A stretch of DNA of 10,564 nucleotides from Desulfobacterales bacterium (GCA_030149595.1 JASFBI010000027.1:1-10564); one strand, 5' to 3'; positions 1-6,515 are shown, counted from the stretch's first letter. Numbers and translations are program-made. The notes: a model not told the origin generated them from the letters alone.

Positions 1-1
1 A

Positions 2-310
2 TTGCAGTTACAATTTCAAGTAGATGGTGATATTGTCATAAAAGACAAAACAACCGCTTTAAATGAAATAATTAAAACAAAAGAAGTTCAAGTAAAAGAG
101 ATAGCTTTTATAGGGGATGATCTTCCTGACCTCTGCCTTTTAAACAGAGTAGGCTTCCCTGTTACTGTTTCAGATGCAGATGAAGCAGTAAAAAAAGCAG
201 CAGCTTATATAACAGCTGCAAAGGGCGGTTGCGGTGCGGTGAGAGAGGTCTGTGAGCTTATACTCAAAACAAAAGGGGTATGGGAAAATACAGTAAATTC
301 TTTTATGTAA
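2..310 (+). CDS. kdsC: 3-deoxy-D-manno-octulosonate 8-phosphate phosphatase, C-terminal part
   Basis: This is the C-terminal part of a HAD-superfamily phosphatase of the KdsC type, which removes phosphate from Kdo-8-phosphate in the cytoplasm to supply Kdo for lipid A-core LPS. The HAD metal-binding motif GDDLPDL is encoded from base 113, followed by the family-typical stretch with AVKKAAAYITA and GGCGAVREVCELIL. A lysine of motif III lies in the IKDKTTAL stretch near the left edge. KdsC proteins usually have about 170-180 residues, so roughly 70 residues, including the catalytic DxD motif, lie left of the window. The TTG at base 2 is not the real start. The next gene is lptC, in the usual kdsC-lptC-lptA-lptB order. 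The family assignment is firm; strict substrate identity is inferred from motif and neighbours. Confidence 0.9.
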   Translation: MQLQFQVDGDIVIKDKTTALNEIIKTKEVQVKEIAFIGDDLPDLCLLNRVGFPVTVSDADEAVKKAAAYITAAKGGCGAVREVCELILKTKGVWENTVNSFM

Positions 311-897
311 AAAAAAAAATCAAACAACAAATGCTCAATATAAAAAAAACTCTTACTTTAATCCTCACAATATTTACCATTATTTTTATTTTCACCTCTA
401 TTTCTTTAAAAACTCGAAATAATAAAGAGATTAAAAAAGAGACTATAAAACAGTTTGACAATGCTTCTCTTTCCCTTGACAAAATAAGACAGACAGCAAC
501 CAGTAACGGTATAACACAATGGGACCTTGAAGCAAAATCAGCTAAATTATTTGAAGATCAAAACAGAGTGGAATTTTTAGAAATCTCTGTTGTATTTTTT
601 TTAAAAGATAAAAAAAAAGCCTATCTTACAGCAAACAAAGGCTTATTAAACACGCAGTCAAACAACATGTCTGTTTCTGGAAAAGTTATATTAAAATATC
701 AAAAACATAAACTTTTAACCGAGTCATTGCAATATGACCATAAAAGACATATAATATATAATAAAAATACTTTGGTTAAAATTTTCAGTGATATACTAAA
801 TATTACAGGGAATTCAATAGATATGGACTTAAATACAAACAAAACAATTATTTCTGGGAATATTATCGGGATTATAAGTGAAAACAGTATATTATAA
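280..897 (+). CDS. lptC: LPS export ABC transporter, periplasmic protein LptC
   Basis: LptC is the bitopic inner-membrane protein that takes LPS from the LptB2FG transporter and passes it to LptA in the periplasm. One N-terminal membrane segment lies at about residues 24-43, followed by a soluble beta-rich domain. Family signs are WDLEAKSAKLF, the LTANKGLL stretch, SVSGKVILKY and LLTESLQYD. The start is uncertain. ATG at 280 overlaps kdsC by 31 bases with only a GGGG placed too close to act as a normal ribosome site. ATG at 331 gives 188 residues, no overlap and a short basic N-terminus right before the membrane helix, but also lacks a Shine-Dalgarno. The longer extent is listed; I slightly favour 331. 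The gene contains A- and T-homopolymers (309-319, 595-602, 610-618). Identification rests on weakly conserved features plus strong context. Confidence 0.87.
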   Translation: MGKYSKFFYVKKKIKQQMLNIKKTLTLILTIFTIIFIFTSISLKTRNNKEIKKETIKQFDNASLSLDKIRQTATSNGITQWDLEAKSAKLFEDQNRVEFLEISVVFFLKDKKKAYLTANKGLLNTQSNNMSVSGKVILKYQKHKLLTESLQYDHKRHIIYNKNTLVKIFSDILNITGNSIDMDLNTNKTIISGNIIGIISENSIL

Positions 898-1492
898 AAC
901 TTTTATTTTGTGGATTTTCTGGGGATTATATTTTTCTTTTTTAACAGAGAGTTTATTTGCAAACCAGATAAGCAAAAAAAAACCTTCAAATACAGTAACT
1001 ATAGTATCACAAATTGATGATAATCTATATGCAAATAAACCAAACAAACAAATTCTCAAAAAAGATAAAAACAGTATTCTTATCCTGGCAGATAAATTTA
1101 CTTCAGATCAAAAAACAAGTTGTGCAACATTTACAGGAAATGTCAAGGCAACACAAAAAAATAATGTCCTGACCTGCGGGCAACTTAAAATATTTTATAA
1201 TAGAAATGACAAAGAGAACAGTATGAATTCCCTGGGAAAATCAGCAAAAAAAATTATTGCAGAAAATAACGTTCATATATTTTTTGACAACAATACTGCT
1301 GAATCAGACAGAGCAGAGTATACAACATTAACAGAAATACTTATTTTAACAGGGGAAAATGCTAAAATGACAACTAAAATCGATTATATTTCCGGCAATA
1401 AAATTATTTATCATAAAAAAGATGGCCGTATTTTTGTTGAAAAAGGATTAAATAAGCAGATAGAAGCCTTAATTTATCAAAATAATAAATAA
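878..1492 (+). CDS. lptA: LPS transport periplasmic protein LptA
   Basis: LptA polymerises into the periplasmic bridge that carries LPS from LptC to LptD. The protein has 204 residues. It begins with a signal peptide, a hydrophobic run at about residues 9-23 with likely cleavage after the alanine of SLFA (residue 28), followed by a basic polar linker. From about residue 63 it shows the OstA/LptA pattern: LILADKFTSDQ, the FTGNVKATQ strand, LTCGQLKIFY, an AENNVHI strand and AESDRAEYTT. The start is GTG at 878 with a modest GGGA ribosome site at 868-871, and the gene overlaps the end of lptC by 20 bases, suggesting translational coupling. An A9 run occurs at 974-982. Sequence conservation in this family is low, so the call leans on the repeat pattern and on the lptC-lptA-lptB order. 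Confidence 0.88.
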   Translation: MKTVYYKTFILWIFWGLYFSFLTESLFANQISKKKPSNTVTIVSQIDDNLYANKPNKQILKKDKNSILILADKFTSDQKTSCATFTGNVKATQKNNVLTCGQLKIFYNRNDKENSMNSLGKSAKKIIAENNVHIFFDNNTAESDRAEYTTLTEILILTGENAKMTTKIDYISGNKIIYHKKDGRIFVEKGLNKQIEALIYQNNK

Positions 1493-1521
1493 ATATTTAA
1501 AAAAAAATTATATTTACACCA

Positions 1522-2244
1522 ATGTTAAATTTACGACTTGAAAAACTTGTTAAAATCTATAATGATAGGGTAGTAGTAAATTCAGTAAGCCTTAAAGTTG
1601 AAAGTAGCAAAGTTATAGGCTTACTTGGCCCAAATGGAGCTGGTAAAACAACAACATTTTATATGGCTGTAGGTATGATAAAACCAGAAAATGGATGTGT
1701 ATTTCTTAATCAGGAAAATATAACAAAAATGCCTATGCATTTAAGGGCCAGAAAAGGTATTGGTTATTTACCCCAGGAATCATCCATATTTAAAAAATTA
1801 ACAGTAGAGGAAAATATAACTGCAGTTCTTGAAATTCTGCCCATTAAAAAATCAAACCATAAAGCAGTGGGGCAAAAATTGTTAAAAGAACTCGGAATAG
1901 ATCATCTTTCAAAACAAAAGGCCAGCAGTCTTTCAGGAGGAGAGAGAAGGCGGCTTGAAATTGCACGGGTCTTATCCACAAAACCGTCTTTTATCTTATT
2001 AGATGAACCTTTTGCAGGAATTGATCCTCTGGCAATTATTGATATACAAAAAATTATACGCTATCTTTGTACAAAAAAGATAGGTATTCTTATTTCAGAT
2101 CACAACGTACGAGAAACACTTGGAGTTTGCGATACAGCTTATATCTTAAACAATGGGCAGGTAATAGAATCCGGAACACCAGAAGAAATTACAAACAGCA
2201 AAATCGCACGCAAAATTTACTTAGGTGACAAATTTAAACTTTAA
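1522..2244 (+). CDS. lptB: LPS export ABC transporter ATP-binding protein LptB
   Basis: LptB is the cytoplasmic ATPase that powers LPS extraction from the inner membrane with LptF and LptG, which are not in this window. All ATPase motifs are present: Walker A GPNGAGKT (residues 36-43), Q-loop Gln85 in GYLPQE, signature LSGGE (137-141), Walker B FILLDE (157-162), and switch His194 in SDHNVRE. GYLPQESSIFKKLTVEEN and the RRRLEIAR run after the signature are typical of LptB rather than of general ABC proteins. The length (240) is normal for the family. ATG at 1522 has no Shine-Dalgarno; the upstream bases are A/T-rich. The gap to lptA is 29 bases and rpoN starts 3 bases after the stop, so the two are surely co-transcribed. 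Confidence 0.97.
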   Translation: MLNLRLEKLVKIYNDRVVVNSVSLKVESSKVIGLLGPNGAGKTTTFYMAVGMIKPENGCVFLNQENITKMPMHLRARKGIGYLPQESSIFKKLTVEENITAVLEILPIKKSNHKAVGQKLLKELGIDHLSKQKASSLSGGERRRLEIARVLSTKPSFILLDEPFAGIDPLAIIDIQKIIRYLCTKKIGILISDHNVRETLGVCDTAYILNNGQVIESGTPEEITNSKIARKIYLGDKFKL

Positions 2245-2247
2245 AAT

Positions 2248-3681
2248 ATGGCATTCGAACTCAAACAATATTTAAAACTTTCCCAGCAGTTGGTTATGAC
2301 TCCACAACTGCAAATGGCAATTAAGCTTCTTCAATTAAATCAACTTGAACTCCAGAGTGCAATAACTCAGGAATTAGAAGAGAATCCAGCTCTTGAAGAG
2401 ACTCAGGATACAGTTGATGAAAATATAACAGACCAACAAACCTCTTCCAAGGATAAAGAGGCTGAAGTAAAAGAGGTTAAATTTGAGGATAATATCCAAC
2501 AGGAAATTGACTGGAACAACTATCTCGGTGAATATAGTTCCCACGGAAAAGTACAATATGAATCAGAAAAAAAAGATGCCCCCGAATATGAGTCATTTAT
2601 TGCGATCAAAGAGTCTTTAAACGAACATTTACTATGGCAGTTTTCCATGACATCTCCTGGACCTGTCTATGAAAAAATCGGGAGTTTTATAATAGGAAAT
2701 ATAAATAAAGACGGCTATCTTTATGATATCTCTGTAGAAGAAATTGCAAACAGGACCCATACACCGGTTGAAGATGTCTGTTCAGTTTTATCTCTTATAC
2801 AAACCTTCGATCCTCCGGGAGTATGTGCAAGAGATCTCTCTGAATGTCTGCTGCTCCAGTTAGACAGGCTTATGATAAAAAACGAAAAAATAAATCTGAT
2901 AGTTCAAAACCATATAAAACACCTTGAAAATAAAAATTACAAATTGATAGCCAGATCTTTAAAAATAAAAATTGAAAAAGTTGTATCACTGGTACAGATA
3001 ATTAGAGGTTTAGAACCAAAGCCAGGCAGATTATTTTCAAATGAAACACCTCAGTATATCAATCCAGATATATACGTTTATAAAACAGACAATGATTTTA
3101 TTATTGTATTAAATAATGAAGGAATGCCACTATTAAAAATAAATCCTTATTATAAAAAAGCTGTATCACAAAAAAAAATTACTGAAACAGACACCAAAGA
3201 GTACCTACAGGAAAAAATGCGTTCTGCCACCTGGCTTATTAAAAGTATTCACCAGCGACAAAAAACGATATATAAAGTTATGCAAAGTATTTTAAAATTC
3301 CAGCATGACTTTTTTGAAAAGGGGATTTCTTTTTTAAAACCAATGATTCTAAAGGATGTAGCTACTGACATTGATATGCATGAATCAACCATAAGCAGAG
3401 TGACCACTAATAAATATGTATATACCCCCCAAGGTATTTTTGAGCTTAAATATTTTTTCAACAGCTCCATAAAACGTTCCCATGGAGGAGACATAGCTTC
3501 TGCAAGTGTACAGGAAAAAATCAGAAAAATAATTGAAAACGAAAACAGGAAAAAACCATACAGTGATGACAAAATATCTGAAATTTTAAAAGATTCCAAT
3601 ATTAACATTGCAAGAAGAACAGTTGCCAAGTACCGTGAAATGATCGGTATATTATCGTCAAACAAACGCAAACAATTTTAA
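2248..3681 (+). CDS. rpoN: RNA polymerase sigma-54 factor
   Basis: Sigma-54 directs RNA polymerase to -24/-12 promoters that need an enhancer-binding ATPase. The 477 residues cover all regions. Residues 1-50 form the Gln/Leu-rich activator-interacting region with the LVMTPQLQMAIKLLQL and EENPALEE motifs. An acidic variable linker follows, then the core-binding domain from about 105 to 300. The DNA-binding part holds the helix-turn-helix around residues 368-388 (LKDVATDIDMHESTISRV) and the NKYVYTPQG stretch. The RpoN box ARRTVAKYRE is at 455-464. The gene starts 3 bases after lptB without a Shine-Dalgarno, so reinitiation or coupling is likely. Location between lptB and hpf is the classic rpoN setting in proteobacteria. 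No -24/-12 promoter was found in the gaps of this window, so its targets lie elsewhere. Confidence 0.98.
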   Translation: MAFELKQYLKLSQQLVMTPQLQMAIKLLQLNQLELQSAITQELEENPALEETQDTVDENITDQQTSSKDKEAEVKEVKFEDNIQQEIDWNNYLGEYSSHGKVQYESEKKDAPEYESFIAIKESLNEHLLWQFSMTSPGPVYEKIGSFIIGNINKDGYLYDISVEEIANRTHTPVEDVCSVLSLIQTFDPPGVCARDLSECLLLQLDRLMIKNEKINLIVQNHIKHLENKNYKLIARSLKIKIEKVVSLVQIIRGLEPKPGRLFSNETPQYINPDIYVYKTDNDFIIVLNNEGMPLLKINPYYKKAVSQKKITETDTKEYLQEKMRSATWLIKSIHQRQKTIYKVMQSILKFQHDFFEKGISFLKPMILKDVATDIDMHESTISRVTTNKYVYTPQGIFELKYFFNSSIKRSHGGDIASASVQEKIRKIIENENRKKPYSDDKISEILKDSNINIARRTVAKYREMIGILSSNKRKQF

Positions 3682-3686
3682 GGAGG
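3681..3686 (+). promoter_or_regulatory. strong Shine-Dalgarno of hpf
   Basis: AGGAGG overlaps the last base of the rpoN stop codon and sits 8 bases before the hpf ATG. It fixes the start at 3695. It is the strongest ribosome site in the kdsC-rapZ run, where most other genes have none, and suggests hpf is translated much more than rpoN from the same message. Confidence 0.85.
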
Positions 3687-3694
3687 CTTTTTTT

Positions 3695-4243
3695 ATGCAA
3701 ATATCTGTTACCTTTAAAAACCTTGACCCCTCCGAACATCTTAAAACGTATGTCAAAGAAAAATTAAACAAGTTTGACAAATTTTTTGATAATCCTGCAG
3801 AAGCAAAAGTTGTATTATCCATTGAAAAATTCAGGCATATTGCAGAAATAAAACTTTTAAGTGACAAATTACAGATAAACAGCAAAGAAGAGACACATGA
3901 TATGTACCCTGCTATTGACCTGGTATTAGACAAATTAGAAAAACAGGTCAAAAAAAACAAGCAGAAACAAAAAATTAAAACCAGAGGTCTTAAGGCAAGG
4001 CAAATGGGGAATGATTTTATAAGAGACGATCATGCCAACCAGGCAGAAACAGCTCAGTACGAAATTATTAAAAAAACCGTGGCATATACACCCACAGAAG
4101 TTAATGAAGCCATTATGCAGATGAAAATGACTGACACTGATTTCCTTGTATTTACAAACATAAAAACAGACAAAATAAATGTTTTACGTATGCAGGATGA
4201 CAATAAATTTGAATTAATTCAGCCTGAAAACAACAACAGCTAA
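3695..4243 (+). CDS. hpf: ribosome hibernation-promoting factor, long form
   Basis: This protein binds the 30S decoding centre in stationary phase and silences ribosomes. The N-terminal S30AE domain (about residues 1-100) begins MQISVTFKNLDPSEHLKTYV, and the middle is a basic linker rich in Lys and Arg. The last 54 residues (129-182, VAYTPTEVNEAIMQM, then DFLVFTN and INVLRMQDD) are the C-terminal dimerisation domain of the long HPF class. Long HPF forms 100S ribosome dimers without RMF, unlike the short E. coli HPF/YfiA proteins of about 95-113 residues. The gene lies between rpoN and ptsN, the usual place of the protein once called the sigma-54 modulation protein. It starts 13 bases after rpoN with a strong Shine-Dalgarno. 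Confidence 0.96.
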   Translation: MQISVTFKNLDPSEHLKTYVKEKLNKFDKFFDNPAEAKVVLSIEKFRHIAEIKLLSDKLQINSKEETHDMYPAIDLVLDKLEKQVKKNKQKQKIKTRGLKARQMGNDFIRDDHANQAETAQYEIIKKTVAYTPTEVNEAIMQMKMTDTDFLVFTNIKTDKINVLRMQDDNKFELIQPENNNS

Positions 4244-4272
4244 ATAACTCTGAAAAAACCGGTTAAACATTA

Positions 4273-4731
4273 ATGGAAATACTTGATTTATTAAAAAAAG
4301 AGACAATCAGTATTGATCTGAAATCTAAAAATAAAAGAGCCGTATTAAATGAAATTGTAGCTCCCATTGCCAATAAGTACAAAATTCAGCAGGATAAAAT
4401 TGTTAAAGTTCTCCTTGAACGGGAAAAACTGGGCAGTACCGGTATAGGAGACGGCATTGGGATTCCCCATGGGAAATTGCAGGATATAGAATCATTTATA
4501 CTGGGACTTGGAATAAGTAAACAGGGGGTTGATTTTGACTCAATGGATGGAAAACCTGCATATATATTTTTTTTACTGATTGCACCTCTAAATTCAACAG
4601 GAACCCATTTAAGACTATTATCAAAAATTTCAAAACTTCTAAAAAATGAACTTTTCAGGGAAAAACTTATAAATGCTGTAAATTCAGAAGAGATACTCTC
4701 TTTAATAGAAAAAGAAAATGAAAGAATTTGA
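4273..4731 (+). CDS. ptsN: nitrogen-PTS regulatory protein EIIA(Ntr)
   Basis: This is a PTS EIIA type-2 (fructose/mannitol-like) domain standing alone. In the nitrogen PTS it is phosphorylated through EI(Ntr) and NPr/HPr and acts as a regulator rather than in sugar import. The active-site His66 lies in GIGIPHGKL, and the family stretch LLEREKLGSTGIGDGI precedes it. FFLLIAPLNSTGTHLRLLSKISKLL is also typical. Length 152 is close to that of E. coli PtsN. ATG at 4273 lacks a Shine-Dalgarno and sits 29 bases after hpf. The hpf-ptsN-rapZ order is widespread in proteobacteria. The phosphate donors are not encoded here. Confidence 0.95.
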   Translation: MEILDLLKKETISIDLKSKNKRAVLNEIVAPIANKYKIQQDKIVKVLLEREKLGSTGIGDGIGIPHGKLQDIESFILGLGISKQGVDFDSMDGKPAYIFFLLIAPLNSTGTHLRLLSKISKLLKNELFREKLINAVNSEEILSLIEKENERI

Positions 4732-4743
4732 TAAAAAATACGG

Positions 4744-4792
4744 TTTACTTTTAATAACCTTTAATAACTGCAAAAATTTATTATAGTATTAT
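4744..4792 (+). promoter_or_regulatory. possible rapZ promoter region with a tandem 9-mer
   Basis: The 69-base ptsN-rapZ gap holds TTTAATAAC twice (4750-4758 and 4760-4768), phased at 10 bases, about one helical turn. A -10-like TATAGT at 4782-4787 follows. The best -35 at a usable distance is a weak TTTAAT (4760-4765, spacer 16), so an activator may be needed if this is a promoter. The stretch is very AT-rich and such matches arise easily by chance. Confidence 0.25.
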
Positions 4793-4800
4793 TTTATATT

Positions 4801-5670
4801 GTGGATAAATCTAATATATATATTATAACAGGTCTTTCAGGAGCAGGGAAAAGCACAACTTTGGCAGTTTTTGAAGATGCAGGTTTTTATTGTGTTGACA
4901 ATCTTCCAGTAGCTTTACTCCCAAAAATCCTTAAAACCCCTGTTGAAAACAGAAAAAATATCAAAGGGTTTGCCTTTGTTATGGATCTTCGTGAAAAAGA
5001 TTTTGTAACAAAGGCTCCTGTTATATTTAATACTTTAAAAAACAGGGGGATTTTGTTAAAAATTATTTTCCTCGAAGCTGCTTTTGATGTTCTTATAAAA
5101 AGATTCAGCCAGACACGAAGACAACATCCTTTAATATATAGAAGCAACTTGTATAAAAGTATACATGAAGAGATAAAACAACTTTCACCTTTCAAATTAA
5201 TTTCAGACAAAATAATTGACACTACAAAAAGCAATGTTCATCAATTAAAAACAATTATCAAAAACTCCATCTTCAAAAAAGACATTTCAACAAAACTGAT
5301 GTATATATACATATTGTCAGTTGGTTTTAAATATGGTATTCCACCTGATGCTGATTTGATTATAGATGTACGGTTCCTTGCAAATCCTTATTTTGTCCCG
5401 GAGCTAAAGGATCTTAACGGAGAAAACAGATCTGTCAGTGATTATGTTTTAAATGACAAAAATGCTACAGTATTTTTGCAAAAATATTTTAACCTTATTG
5501 ATTTTTTAATACCACTTTACAATAAAGAAGGGAAATCTTACTTAACAATAGCAATCGGCTGCACAGGAGGAAAACATCGAAGTGTTGCTATTTCAACAAA
5601 GGTTTTAAATCATATTGTACAACTTGATTATTTAGTCTCTGTTACACATAGAGACATGAAAAAACAGTAA
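4801..5670 (+). CDS. rapZ: RNase adapter / nucleotide-binding protein RapZ
   Basis: RapZ (formerly YhbJ) binds nucleotides. In E. coli it senses glucosamine-6-phosphate and presents the small RNA GlmZ to RNase E, tuning GlmS and cell-envelope precursor supply. The N-terminal P-loop GLSGAGKS is at residues 11-18, followed by FYCVDNLP (29-36) and the DLREKDF stretch. The C-terminal RNA-binding domain carries FKYGIPPDADLIIDVRFL and the signature GCTGGKHRS (253-261), ending in VTHRDMKK. Length 289 fits the family (E. coli 284). The start is a GTG at 4801, which leaves a normal short lead to the P-loop. No Shine-Dalgarno precedes it. GlmY/GlmZ are known from enterobacteria, so the RNA partner here is unknown. 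The position after ptsN is standard. Confidence 0.96.
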   Translation: MDKSNIYIITGLSGAGKSTTLAVFEDAGFYCVDNLPVALLPKILKTPVENRKNIKGFAFVMDLREKDFVTKAPVIFNTLKNRGILLKIIFLEAAFDVLIKRFSQTRRQHPLIYRSNLYKSIHEEIKQLSPFKLISDKIIDTTKSNVHQLKTIIKNSIFKKDISTKLMYIYILSVGFKYGIPPDADLIIDVRFLANPYFVPELKDLNGENRSVSDYVLNDKNATVFLQKYFNLIDFLIPLYNKEGKSYLTIAIGCTGGKHRSVAISTKVLNHIVQLDYLVSVTHRDMKKQ

Positions 5671-5707
5671 GAACAAGAACACTACCCACTGCATGAACCA
5701 TCTCTGC

Positions 5708-5730
5708 CCAGCACTTTAATAAAGTGCTGG
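5708..5730 (+). other. perfect hairpin in the rapZ-EIIA gap, no T-tract
   Basis: CCAGCACTTT (5708-5717) pairs fully with AAAGTGCTGG (5721-5730) around an AAT loop. The next bases are AGGGGATATT rather than a T-run, so it is not a standard intrinsic terminator. It could stabilise the 3' end of the rapZ message, be a processing site, or be a copy of a dispersed palindrome. The rest of 5671-5876 shows no gene or recognised motif. A TTTACA at 5821-5826 has only a poor -10 partner. Confidence 0.55.
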
Positions 5731-5876
5731 AGGGGATATTTGCGTGCTAAAACCGATTGGATTGTAAGTATATAAATAAAATCAGATTGCAGGTGTGATC
5801 TATTACTAAAAATAAAGAGTTTTACAAAAAACACTGATTTAAATAATTTTGTCAATATTTAAAATTTTGAGGTATT

Positions 5877-6287
5877 ATGATAGGAATTCTCATTACAGCA
5901 CATTGCAGACTCGGTGAAGCTTTAATTGAATCAGCTGAGTTCATATTAAACAAAAAACCAGAGTTTCTTGAAGCTGTTTCAATAGATATTAATGAAAACG
6001 CAGAAATTTTACGCAAAAAAATAAAAAAAGGATTAAAAAAAGTAAACAATCAAGAAGGTATATTGATTTTAACCGATATGTTTGGAGGAACACCATCCAA
6101 CCTAAGTTATACTTTTCTTGAAGAGGGAAGTATTGAAGTCTTGTCTGGTGTAAATCTACCAATTTTATTACAAGCTATAAACATAAGAAAAAAAAATGTA
6201 AGTGAAGTAGCCAAATCAATAGAAGAACAAGGCAAAAAAAGTATTTCTCTTGCAAGTGGAATTTTAAAAGGAAACAAGAAAAAATAA
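5877..6287 (+). CDS. PTS mannose-family EIIA domain protein
   Basis: This is a single-domain EIIA of the mannose/sorbose PTS family (136 residues), without the EIIB part fused in E. coli ManX. The phospho-accepting His9 is in ILITAHCRLGEAL, and the conserved Asp67 is in LTDMFGGTPSN. The residue after the histidine is Cys, where many family members have Gly. The gene lies downstream of rapZ, as in many Desulfobacterota. There such stand-alone EIIA proteins are usually thought regulatory because membrane EIIC/EIID partners are often missing. GAGG at 5869-5872, 4 bases before ATG, supports the start. No HPr, EI or EIIB gene lies nearby in this window. The substrate is unknown and a symbol such as manX would overstate the case. 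Confidence 0.93.
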   Translation: MIGILITAHCRLGEALIESAEFILNKKPEFLEAVSIDINENAEILRKKIKKGLKKVNNQEGILILTDMFGGTPSNLSYTFLEEGSIEVLSGVNLPILLQAINIRKKNVSEVAKSIEEQGKKSISLASGILKGNKKK

Positions 6288-6312
6288 TTTCTCTCTTTTG
6301 CTAATTATTTTT
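6281..6312 (+). terminator. weak possible terminator after the EIIA gene
   Basis: AAAATAATT (6281-6289, overlapping the stop codon) can pair with AATTATTTT (6303-6311), which runs into a short T-tract. The stem is entirely A-U with a 13-base loop, so it would be weak at best. It is the only terminator-like structure between the EIIA gene and gapA. Confidence 0.25.
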
Positions 6313-6314
6313 AC

Positions 6315-6392
6315 ATGAAACTCTGTCCAACATACCGTAATCATGAGAGTTTCAATTTTCGTTGTGGCAGATAAATCTGCCATGTATGTTAT
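6315..6392 (+). repeat. tandem structured repeat, unit 1 (gapA leader)
   Basis: This 78-base unit opens with a 9-bp hairpin: TGAAACTCT (6316-6324) pairs with AGAGTTTCA (6346-6354). The loop holds GTCCAA (6325-6330) and TAATCAT (6338-6344), both kept in unit 2. TTGTGGC (6362-6368) follows. TGGCAGA (6365-6371) then forms a second hairpin with TCTGCCA (6376-6382), loop TAAA. The unit ends GTTAT right where unit 2 starts. Over the first 60 bases 43 match unit 2 without gaps (hand count). It resembles no RNA family I can name. It could be a cis-acting RNA, a protein site or a dispersed repeat. Confidence 0.6.
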
Positions 6393-6483
6393 ATGAAAGT
6401 CAGTCCAAACGAGTATAATCATTGAACTTTCATTTTTTATTGTGGCCGATAGTGAATAACCATGCTCCGGCCATGCCGGTTAT
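6393..6483 (+). repeat. tandem structured repeat, unit 2 (gapA leader)
   Basis: This diverged copy of unit 1 is 91 bases long. ATGAAAGT (6393-6400) pairs with ACTTTCAT (6426-6433). The sixth pair of the stem shared with unit 1 is G-C (6399/6427) where unit 1 has C-G (6321/6349), a compensatory change. GTCCAA (6403-6408), TAATCAT (6416-6422) and TTGTGGC (6440-6446) are kept. The 3' half is longer than in unit 1 and can pair in three competing ways: TGGCCG with CGGCCA (6443-6448/6468-6473), ATAACC with GGTTAT (6456-6461/6478-6483), or CCGGC with GCCGG (6467-6471/6475-6479). A consensus-like TATAAT at 6414-6419 lies in the loop and could instead be the gapA -10, though no fitting -35 is visible. 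Confidence 0.6.
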
Positions 6484-6515
6484 ATGAATTTTAACTTTAA
6501 AGGAGCTTAATAAAA

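Noticed and set aside
878..897. 20-base overlap of lptC and lptA as a possible frameshift or fusion
   Set aside because: Both frames are complete with proper ends and lptA has its own signal peptide and ribosome site, so this is ordinary translational coupling.
3249..3671. 140-codon frame on the minus strand inside rpoN
   Set aside because: It lies opposite conserved sigma-54 sequence including the RpoN box, and its Leu/Ser/Ile-rich product is a typical antisense shadow.
4256..4263. AACCGGTT palindrome before ptsN
   Set aside because: Eight bases only, with no matching second site; chance occurrence is likely.
4796..4805. TTGTGG at the rapZ start, same hexamer as in the gapA and tpiA leaders
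   Set aside because: It includes the GTG start codon, has no hairpin before it, and the hexamer is common in AT-rich DNA.
6365..6382. Sigma-54-like GG...GC spacing in TGGCAGATAAATCTGCC, tempting because rpoN is nearby
   Set aside because: There are 11 bases between GG and GC instead of 10, the -12 part is CTGC not TTGC, and the sequence is better explained as a 7-bp hairpin.
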